From: Bacillota bacterium
GTDB taxonomy: Bacteria; Bacillota; Clostridia; Christensenellales; CAG-138
DNA: 5,150 nucleotides
Reading direction: 5' to 3'
Assembly (NCBI GenBank): GCA_023409435.1
Contig: JAEYHP010000144.1
Location: 1 to 5,150 of the forward strand
Made by a program: the position numbers and the translations under genes. Positions 1 to 5,150 of the stretch are shown here, one piece after another. Numbering within the stretch: the stretch's first letter is position 1; each line of letters begins with the position of its first letter. The notes under the pieces are model-generated. The model was not told the DNA's origin, did not search any database, and saw nothing but the letters and a program-made list of their open reading frames with translations.

Positions 1-28
1 CAACAAGAAGAAAGAGGAGGAAAACCGC

Positions 29-1240
29 ATGAAGAAACTGATCGCACTCCTGATGGCTGTGACCATGCTCATTGGCGTTGCAGCATGCGCAGCGCCTGCC
101 GAGACGCCCGCTCCGACAGAAGCGCCCGCCGCCGCGACAGAAGCACCCGCTGCTGCAACCGAAGCGCCTGCCGCAACTGAAGCCCCCGCAGGCCTCACCC
201 TTGAGACCGTCAAGGTCGGCTTTGTACACGTCTCCGACCCCAGCGACGGCGGCTACACCTACAACCATGACAAGGGCACCCAGAAAATGATCGCGAACCT
301 GGGCCTCAAGCCCGAGCAGGTCCTCTCCAAATACAACATTCCCGAAGATTCCGCTTGCGAAGCAGCTATCAACGAGCTGATCGACGCGGGCTGCAACATC
401 ATATTCGCCACCTCCTTCGGCCATGAAGCCTATATGCTCGCGGCTGCTCAGGCGCATCCCGACATCCAGTTCTGCCATGCCACTGGCTACCAGGCAGCTT
501 CTAGCGGCCTTCCCAACATGCACAACTACTTCGGCGCGATCTATGAGGCCCGTTATCTCTCCGGTATCGCCGCCGGCCTCAAGACCCAGACCAACAAGCT
601 CGGTTACGTGACCGCCATGCCCTTTGCGGAGTGCATCAGCGGCTTCACCGCCTTCTATCTTGGCGCAAAGAGCGTGAACCCCGAAGTCACCATGGAAGTC
701 ATGTACACCAACTCCTGGAACGATCCCACCAAGGAAGCCCAGGTTGCGCAGGCCCTCATCGATATGGGCTGCGTCGTGCTCGGCCAGCATGCGGACTCCA
801 CCGCCACCCAGACCACTGCTGAGTCGAACGGCGTGTGGTCGGTTGGCTACAACTCCGACATGATCTCAGCTGCGCCCAAGGCCTCCCTGACCTCCGCCGT
901 TTGGGATTGGAGCGTATACCTCACCCAGGCTGTACAGGCTGTTGTGGACGGCACCCCCATCCCCACCGACTTCTCCGGCGGCCTCAAGGAGGGCGTGGTC
1001 AATATTTCCGCGCTCAATGACGCCATTCTTGCCCCGGGCACCAAGGAAGCCATCGAAGCTGCCCGCGCCAAGCTCATTTCCGGCGAACTCAAAGTGTTCG
1101 TAGGACCTTTGACGGGCGAAGGCGTAGACTTCTCCGGCAACAAGGTCACGGTTGACCTCGCGGAAGGCCAGGAATTTGTCGAGCCGCAGAGCGCTCCCTC
1201 CTGGAATTACATTATCCCCGGCATCCACGTCAACGGCTAA
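29..1240 (+). CDS. BMP-family ABC transporter substrate-binding lipoprotein (purine nucleoside/purine type)
   Basis: This is the extracytoplasmic solute-binding lipoprotein of a nucleoside-type ABC importer, 403 aa. Residues 1-19 form a lipoprotein signal peptide (MKK, hydrophobic core, lipobox VAAC) with lipidation expected on Cys20. Residues 21-55 are a low-complexity Ala/Pro/Thr/Glu linker. The BMP domain runs from about residue 60 to the end. Family-like blocks are DGGYTYNHDKG (73-83), IFATSFGH (125-132), NYFGAIYEARYLSGIAAG (166-183), QHADS (253-257), VGYNSDM (272-278), LTSAVWDW (287-294) and GGLKEGVV (317-324). The start is supported by GAGGAGG at 14-20, 8 nt before ATG. The ATPase and two permeases of the same system follow. 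The motifs are those of the Med/YufN-like BMP group but differ from the classic DKSFN and GVDSDQ forms, so the ligand may be a nucleoside or a free purine base. Family assignment is secure; the exact ligand is not. Confidence 0.95.
   Translation: MKKLIALLMAVTMLIGVAACAAPAETPAPTEAPAAATEAPAAATEAPAATEAPAGLTLETVKVGFVHVSDPSDGGYTYNHDKGTQKMIANLGLKPEQVLSKYNIPEDSACEAAINELIDAGCNIIFATSFGHEAYMLAAAQAHPDIQFCHATGYQAASSGLPNMHNYFGAIYEARYLSGIAAGLKTQTNKLGYVTAMPFAECISGFTAFYLGAKSVNPEVTMEVMYTNSWNDPTKEAQVAQALIDMGCVVLGQHADSTATQTTAESNGVWSVGYNSDMISAAPKASLTSAVWDWSVYLTQAVQAVVDGTPIPTDFSGGLKEGVVNISALNDAILAPGTKEAIEAARAKLISGELKVFVGPLTGEGVDFSGNKVTVDLAEGQEFVEPQSAPSWNYIIPGIHVNG
116..193 (+). repeat. In-frame tandem repeat encoding a TEAPAAA linker
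   Basis: Four consecutive in-frame units of 21, 21, 18 and 18 bases encode TEAPAAA, TEAPAAA, TEAPAA and TEAPAG (residues 30-55 of the lipoprotein). The units differ mostly at synonymous third positions (for example gcg/gca/gcc for Ala and ccc/cct for Pro). This suggests the peptide composition, not the DNA, is being kept. The stretch lies just after the lipidated Cys20 and is best read as a flexible tether that lifts the binding domain off the membrane through the cell wall. The repeat is seen directly; the tether role is inferred from similar linkers in other Gram-positive lipoproteins. Confidence 0.85.
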
Positions 1241-1251
1241 CAATCACTTAA

Positions 1252-1281
1252 AATCTGGGGGCGCGTTCGCGCCCCCGGATT
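1252..1281 (+). terminator. Strong stem-loop after the lipoprotein gene, possible partial terminator or mRNA 3'-end stabiliser
   Basis: Bases 1252-1264 pair with 1269-1281 in a 13-bp stem (twelve Watson-Crick pairs and one G-U pair, T1256 with G1277) closed by a GTTC loop. Eight of the pairs form an uninterrupted GC block. It begins 11 nt after the lipoprotein stop codon. No run of T follows (the next bases are ACTCAAAGATA), so it is not a textbook intrinsic terminator. In binding-protein-first operons such hairpins often protect the 3' end of the upstream message and let some transcripts continue, giving more binding protein than membrane components. The structure is certain by pairing; the role is inferred. 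Confidence 0.6.
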
Positions 1282-1497
1282 ACTCAAAGATATTCACATA
1301 AGGGGTATGGGGAATCGTGCCCCGCGGTCCCAGCGTTCAAATCGAAAGGTCAGCTTTTCCGGCTTTTGTAATAGATTGTACCAACCTTGCAATTTCAGAT
1401 AGGATGATACCCCGGTGGATGCAGCACGCAAAGCAACCGGCGTGGGGTTCGATTGTTTTGCTGTTCCATCCGCATGTTACGAAAGGGGGCCTCCTTC
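1282..1497 (+). other. Intergenic stretch upstream of the ATPase gene, no gene recognised
   Basis: This stretch separates the stem-loop from the TTG start of the ATPase. I find no convincing coding sequence, tRNA or known riboswitch core, and no promoter with good -35 and -10 boxes at proper spacing. Small pairings can be drawn: GAAAGG at 1344-1349 with CTTTTC at 1354-1359 (one G-U pair, TCAG loop), GGGG at 1309-1312 with CCCC at 1320-1323, and the longer-range GGGGTAT at 1302-1308 with ATACCCC at 1407-1413. It may be an untranslated leader or spacer within the operon transcript. No function can be assigned. Confidence 0.5.
1482..1489 (+). promoter_or_regulatory. Ribosome binding site that sets a TTG start for the ATPase gene
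   Basis: AAAGGGGG ends 8 nt before TTG at 1498, the same spacing as the other three genes of the operon. Earlier in-frame candidates (TTG at 1453, ATG at 1474) have no purine-rich site at a usable distance and would add residues not usual in the family. Part of the site (AAGG at 1483-1486) can pair with CCTT at 1493-1496 around a 6-nt loop, which might lower initiation. Confidence 0.7.
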
Positions 1498-3060
1498 TTG
1501 ACACAACCGGCTGCAAATGCCATCTGTATCCGCAATGTCACAAAAACGTTCGGCACGGTCTGCGCGAACGATAAGGTCTGTCTGGACGTCCGGCGCGGCG
1601 AAATACTGGCGCTGTTGGGCGAAAACGGCTCGGGCAAGACGACATTGATGAACATGCTTTCCGGCATCTATTTTCCGGACAGCGGCGAAATCTATGTGGA
1701 CGATAAAGAAGTCGTCATACGCTCACCCAAGGATGCGTTCGATTTGGGTATCGGTATGATTCATCAGCACTTCAAGCTGGTGGACGTATTGACTGCGGCG
1801 GAAAACGTCGTGCTGGGCTTACCTGGCGGCGTACATATTAACCGCAAGGCGCTCGCCAATGAAATCAAGGAAATCAGCAGCCGGTACGGCTTTGAACTGG
1901 ATCCCAACAAGAAGATCTACAACATGTCCGTGAGCGAAAAGCAAACGGTGGAGATCATCAAGGTGCTCTACCGCGGCGCAAACACGCTCATACTCGACGA
2001 ACCCACCGCCGTGTTGACGCCGCAGGAGACGGAGAAGCTGTTTGCCATATTGCGCAACATGAAGGCGGACAACAAGGCGATTATCATCATCACCCACAAA
2101 CTGAATGAGGTTCTGACGATCTCCGACCGTGTGTCCATATTAAGAAAAGGCTGCTGCATCGATACGGTGGATACGAAAAATGCCAACGTGCAGTCCCTGA
2201 CCGAGGCGATGGTGGGCCGTAGCGTCAGCCTTGCGATTTCCCGTGAAAAGATGGAGCAAACGTCCTCGCGCCTGAAGGTCAAAGGGCTTACCTGTGTCAA
2301 TTCGGACCGCGTCAGGGCGCTCGACGACGTTCACTTTACGCTCAAGGCTGGTGAAATCCTGGGCGTGGCCGGTATTGCGGGCAGCGGCCAGAAAGAACTT
2401 TGCGAGGCGATTGCGGGATTATATCCCATCGCGTCCGGCGAAATCCTCTATTGCGGGGATGACGGCGCGTGCGAAAGCCTGGCGGGCAAAAGCCCCACCG
2501 AAATCATCCGTCGCGGCATCGCCATGGCGTTTGTGCCGGAAGACCGTCTGGGCATGGGCCTTGTCGCCTCCATGGACATGGTAGACAACGTCATGCTCAA
2601 AAGCTATAAAAATGGCAAAGGCCTCTTTGTGGACCGCAAAGCGCCCAAGAAACTGGCGGAAGAGCTGATTGATCGGCTGGAGATCGTTACACCCGGCACC
2701 GCAACACCGGTAAGGAGGCTTTCCGGCGGCAACGTACAGAAGGTGCTCCTGGGGCGTGAGATTGCTTCTAGCCCCTCCGTTCTTGTCGTCGCTTACCCGG
2801 TGCGCGGGCTTGACATCAATTCTTCCTACAGAATCTATGACCTGCTGAACGAACAAAAGAAAAAGGGCGTCGCTGTGCTCTTTATCGGCGAGGACCTGGA
2901 CGTGCTGCTGGAGCTGTGCGACCGTGTGCTGGTATTGTGCGGCGGAAAAGTCAGCGGCATTGTGGACGCGCCCAATACCACCAAGGAAGAAATCGGTTTG
3001 ATGATGGTGCAAGTGGACGAAGAGAAAGCGAAGCATGGCTTCGGGGAAGGAGACGCGTAA
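1498..3060 (+). CDS. Double-domain ABC transporter ATPase of BMP/nucleoside importer (NupO/YufO type)
   Basis: This is the cytoplasmic ATPase subunit, 520 aa, with two fused ABC domains as in RbsA/MglA and YufO proteins (usual length about 500-520). Domain 1 has Walker A GENGSGKTT (41-49), the Q-loop region GMIHQHFKLV (86-95, Gln90), signature MSVSEKQ (143-149), Walker B LILDEPT (164-170, Glu168) and switch His200 in ITHKLNE. Domain 2 starts near residue 259. Its P-loop is degenerate (GIAGSGQKE, 292-300, with Gln298 where Lys is expected). It has PEDRLGMGLV (347-356), an intact signature LSGGNVQK (408-415), a Walker B without catalytic Glu (VVAYPVRGLD, 430-439) and GED at 464-466 in place of the switch His. 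It should power import through the two permeases that follow. I chose TTG at 1498 because of the ribosome binding site at 1482-1489; an extended 535-aa form starting at TTG 1453 is less likely. The stop codon abuts the permease start. Confidence 0.93.
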   Translation: MTQPAANAICIRNVTKTFGTVCANDKVCLDVRRGEILALLGENGSGKTTLMNMLSGIYFPDSGEIYVDDKEVVIRSPKDAFDLGIGMIHQHFKLVDVLTAAENVVLGLPGGVHINRKALANEIKEISSRYGFELDPNKKIYNMSVSEKQTVEIIKVLYRGANTLILDEPTAVLTPQETEKLFAILRNMKADNKAIIIITHKLNEVLTISDRVSILRKGCCIDTVDTKNANVQSLTEAMVGRSVSLAISREKMEQTSSRLKVKGLTCVNSDRVRALDDVHFTLKAGEILGVAGIAGSGQKELCEAIAGLYPIASGEILYCGDDGACESLAGKSPTEIIRRGIAMAFVPEDRLGMGLVASMDMVDNVMLKSYKNGKGLFVDRKAPKKLAEELIDRLEIVTPGTATPVRRLSGGNVQKVLLGREIASSPSVLVVAYPVRGLDINSSYRIYDLLNEQKKKGVAVLFIGEDLDVLLELCDRVLVLCGGKVSGIVDAPNTTKEEIGLMMVQVDEEKAKHGFGEGDA

Positions 3061-4161
3061 ATGAGCAAAGCGAAGAAAGCTGTCTCCAACGAACCGTTCG
3101 TGCGCATGGTCAAGCGGGATACAATCCCGCGCAACAAGGCAATACTCATCCGCGTTCTCGCCGTACTGGGTGCGCTTTTAACCGGGGCGCTTATCATACT
3201 GGCGCTGGGGCAGAACCCCATCGCGGTATATCAGGATATGATCGTAGGCAGCGTGGGCAACAACACGGCTCTGCTGGAAACCATCCGCATTGCCATCCCT
3301 CTGCTGGTCACTTCCCTGGCGATTTCCCTTGCGTTCAAGATGCGTTTCTGGAACATCGGCGCGGAAGGGCAGATATTGGTTGGCGCAATGGCGGCCAGCT
3401 ATTTCGCGCTCTTCCAATATGAAAATATGGCGCGTCTTCCGCTGCTGCTGGTTATGGCGGTGGTGGCGGTGGTAGCGGGCGGCCTGTGGGGGCTCATTCC
3501 CGCGATCTTCAAGGCGAAGTGGAACACCAACGAAACGCTCTTCACGCTGATGCTCAATTACATTGCTCTTGCGTTTTTGACGTACCTGCAAAACGGACCG
3601 TGGAAGGACCCCACTTTGCGCGGCTTTCCCAAGATCGCCATGTTTACGGAGATTGCCAAACTGCCCAAGGTGTTTGGCGTGCATATCGGCTGGATCATAG
3701 CGGTTGTAATGGTCGTGGTCGTGGGCATTTATATGACGCGCACCAAGCAGGGCTATGAAATCGCCGTCGTAGGCGAAAGCACCAACACCGCGAAGTACGC
3801 CGGTATGAGCGTCTCCCGCGTTATCACCCGCACCATGTTCCTTTCCGGCGCTCTTGCGGGCCTCGTCGGTTTCATCCAGTGCTCGGGTGCGGATTACACC
3901 ATTACGGATACCACTGCGGGCGGCGTCGGGTTTACTGCCATCACCGTCGCGTGGCTAAGTAAGCTCAACCCGTATGTCATGCTGTTTGTGGCGTTCGCCA
4001 TCGCGGTGCTCGAAAAGGGCGCGAACAAAATACAGACAACGTTCAAGATCCCCGCATCCGCGGCGGAGGTGCTTACGGGCATTATCCTCTTCTTCATGCT
4101 CGGGTGCGAGTTCTTCATCAACTACAGGCTCATATTCCGCGGCAGAAAGGAGCGCAACTGA
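3061..4161 (+). CDS. ABC transporter permease, BPD_transp_2 family (NupP/YufP type)
   Basis: This is a 366-aa inner-membrane permease, one half of the channel. A short basic cytoplasmic N-terminus (MSKAKK, residues 1-27) is followed by about 8-10 hydrophobic segments, for example near 28-49, 77-92, 104-118, 127-150, 159-177, 209-226, 257-276, 305-317 and 337-353. Family landmarks are FWNIGAEGQ (96-104; most relatives have FNIGAEGQ), the cytoplasmic ATPase-contact loop GYEIAVVGESTNTAKYAGMS (231-250) and GGVGFTAITVAWLSKLNP (287-304). The ATG follows the ATPase stop directly. Its ribosome binding site AAGGAG (3047-3052) lies inside the end of the ATPase gene, 8 nt from the start, so translation is probably coupled. 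Its length and motifs match the longer of the two permeases in nup-type operons. Nothing looks truncated. Confidence 0.94.
   Translation: MSKAKKAVSNEPFVRMVKRDTIPRNKAILIRVLAVLGALLTGALIILALGQNPIAVYQDMIVGSVGNNTALLETIRIAIPLLVTSLAISLAFKMRFWNIGAEGQILVGAMAASYFALFQYENMARLPLLLVMAVVAVVAGGLWGLIPAIFKAKWNTNETLFTLMLNYIALAFLTYLQNGPWKDPTLRGFPKIAMFTEIAKLPKVFGVHIGWIIAVVMVVVVGIYMTRTKQGYEIAVVGESTNTAKYAGMSVSRVITRTMFLSGALAGLVGFIQCSGADYTITDTTAGGVGFTAITVAWLSKLNPYVMLFVAFAIAVLEKGANKIQTTFKIPASAAEVLTGIILFFMLGCEFFINYRLIFRGRKERN
4146..4152 (+). promoter_or_regulatory. Ribosome binding site that sets the start of the second permease
   Basis: AAAGGAG, inside the 3' end of the first permease gene, ends 8 nt before ATG 4161. 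It favours that start over the in-frame GTG at 4104, which has no comparable site and would overlap the upstream gene by 58 bases. The stop and start share one base (TGATG at 4159-4163), a usual sign of translational coupling. Confidence 0.8.
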
Positions 4162-5138
4162 TGGATCTTATTATTAATCTTCTCAATGCCGCGGTCCTTG
4201 CGGGCACGCCATTGCTCCTTGGCACCATGGGCGAGATATTGACGGAGAAATCCGGCAACCTCAACCTGGGCGTAGAAGGCATGATGTTCATGGGCGGCAT
4301 CGCGGGCCTCGCTTCCTCGTTCTACTATGAGGCGGCCGTGGGCGCCGCGGCAAACGGCTTTGTATCGGCGCTTCTCGCTGTATTGGGCGCATTCCTGTGC
4401 GGCGGGCTCGGCGCGCTCATTTACAGCTTTTTGACGGTAACGCTGCGCGCCAACCAGAATGTTACCGGTCTTACGCTCACCATATTCGGCACCGGTTTTG
4501 CCAATTTCTTTGGCGAGCACATGGCGCTCAAGGCGGGCGGCTATGCCGCGGTATCGGATATTACCAAGGCGGCGTTCGGCAATATCAGCATCCCCGGGCT
4601 TTCGGATATCCCGTATATCGGCAAGCTGCTCTTCGGCTACAACTTTGTGGTGTATCTTGGGATCGTCATCGCGCTGGTACTGGCCTGGTTCTTGGGGCGT
4701 ACCCGCGCGGGGTTAAATCTCAGGGCCGTCGGCGAAAGCCCGGCCACTGCGGATGCGGCGGGCCTCAATGTGGCACGCTATAAGTACCTGGCCACCTGCA
4801 TCGGCGGCGGCATCTGCGGCCTGGGCGGCATGTATGTCACCATGGTCACCTGCAAAGGCGTTTGGGTGCACAACAGCATCAACGGCCAGGGCTGGATCGC
4901 GGTGGCGCTCGTCATATTCGCGGCGTGGAGCCCATTGCGCGGGCTGTTGGGCGCGCTGCTGTTCGGCGTGCTTTCCATCATGCGTATGTATGTGGGCCTT
5001 GGCATTCCCATGCAGATTTACGACATGCTGCCGTTTGTGGCGACCGTACTCGTGCTCATACTCACCAGCATCAAGGAGAGCCGCGAGCACGCGCAGCCCA
5101 AGTCCTGCGGCAATAACTACTTCCGCGAGGAACTGTAA
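4161..5138 (+). CDS. ABC transporter permease, BPD_transp_2 family (NupQ/YufQ type)
   Basis: This is the second inner-membrane permease, 325 aa, expected to pair with the preceding permease to form the translocation channel. It has about 8-9 hydrophobic segments (for example near 3-23, 40-54, 66-93, 101-117, 161-178, 209-230, 245-256, 261-280 and 289-303). Family landmarks are GEILTEKSGNLNLGVEGMM (24-42), RANQNVTGL (96-104), the ATPase-contact loop GLNLRAVGESPATADAAGLN (184-203), GQGWIAVALVIFAAWSPLRG (242-261), QIYDMLPF (285-292) and a C-terminal GNNYFREEL (317-325) resembling the G-x-PYxRE tail of relatives. The start at ATG 4161 is set by AAAGGAG 8 nt upstream and overlaps the previous stop by one base. 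The gene is complete, ending 12 bases before the window edge. It is shorter than the first permease, as is usual for this pair. Confidence 0.94.
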   Translation: MDLIINLLNAAVLAGTPLLLGTMGEILTEKSGNLNLGVEGMMFMGGIAGLASSFYYEAAVGAAANGFVSALLAVLGAFLCGGLGALIYSFLTVTLRANQNVTGLTLTIFGTGFANFFGEHMALKAGGYAAVSDITKAAFGNISIPGLSDIPYIGKLLFGYNFVVYLGIVIALVLAWFLGRTRAGLNLRAVGESPATADAAGLNVARYKYLATCIGGGICGLGGMYVTMVTCKGVWVHNSINGQGWIAVALVIFAAWSPLRGLLGALLFGVLSIMRMYVGLGIPMQIYDMLPFVATVLVLILTSIKESREHAQPKSCGNNYFREEL

Positions 5139-5150
5139 ATACTTTTGACC

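Noticed and set aside
1307..1402. Possible 31-aa leader peptide starting at ATG 1307
   Set aside because: The nearest purine-rich site (AAGGGG at 1300-1305) is only 1 nt from the ATG, too close to work, and the basic peptide shows no attenuation-like codon run.
1366..1410. Possible promoter boxes before the ATPase (TTGTAC 1376-1381 with TAGGAT 1400-1405; TTGCAA 1387-1392 with TGATAC 1405-1410)
   Set aside because: The first pair has a poor -35 match, and the second has a 12-nt spacer. Neither is better than chance in this stretch.
1453..1497. N-terminal extension of the ATPase from TTG 1453 or ATG 1474
   Set aside because: There is no ribosome binding site before either start, and the extra residues precede the usual family N-terminus. 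TTG 1498 has AAAGGGGG at 8 nt.
1241..1497. Purine riboswitch or PurR-type operator in the gap
   Set aside because: I looked because of the purine substrate, but saw neither the conserved purine aptamer loops nor a CCGAAC/GTTCGG-type box pair.
1317..1574. 85-codon open frame starting at GTG 1317 and running into the ATPase gene
   Set aside because: It overlaps the well-supported ATPase start, has no ribosome binding site at good spacing, and its translation (rich in Cys, His and Arg) resembles no family I know.
2419..3036. 205-codon open frame on the minus strand inside the ATPase gene
   Set aside because: It is antisense to conserved ABC domain 2 motifs. Its existence follows from the codon bias of the real gene, and its translation shows no recognisable domain.
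4104..4160. N-terminal extension of the second permease from GTG 4104
   Set aside because: It would overlap the first permease by 58 bases and put a charged segment before the first membrane helix. ATG 4161 has its own AAAGGAG at 8 nt.

Overview
The window holds one four-gene ABC transporter operon of the BMP (basic membrane protein) / purine nucleoside uptake type, with all genes on the + strand. The order is a substrate-binding lipoprotein (29-1240), a double-domain ATPase (1498-3060) and two paralogous-type inner-membrane permeases (3061-4161 and 4161-5138). It matches the layout of nupNOPQ (formerly yufNOPQ) in Bacillus subtilis and bmpA-nupABC in lactococci. I see no mobile element, CRISPR array, tRNA or rRNA. 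The last 12 bases (5139-5150) after the second permease are too few to interpret.

The organism looks like a Gram-positive anaerobe of the class Clostridia with fairly high GC. The reasons are strong AGGAGG-type ribosome binding sites 8 nt from every start, a lipoprotein signal peptide followed by an Ala/Pro/Thr/Glu linker of a kind common in Clostridia lipoproteins, a TTG start, and several cysteines in the extracellular binding protein. The genus cannot be fixed from this sequence.

Layout: the first 28 bases carry only the ribosome binding site of the lipoprotein gene, so the operon promoter lies upstream of the window. Between the lipoprotein and ATPase genes is a 257-bp gap. It begins with a very stable 13-bp stem-loop (1252-1281) that has no T-tract, and continues with about 215 bases without a convincing gene or promoter. 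From the ATPase onward the genes are packed tightly: 0 nt between ATPase and permease 1, and a 1-nt overlap (TGATG) between permease 1 and permease 2. This points to one transcript with translational coupling.

How it works (inferred from the families): the lipoprotein, anchored by Cys20 to the outer face of the membrane, captures a purine nucleoside or a related purine. The two permeases form the heteromeric channel, and the two-domain ATPase drives import, probably by hydrolysis at a single competent site because its second nucleotide-binding domain is degenerate. This is a well-known type of system. The points most worth a second look are the gap between lipoprotein and ATPase genes, the divergent ligand-pocket motifs of the lipoprotein, and the asymmetric ATPase.
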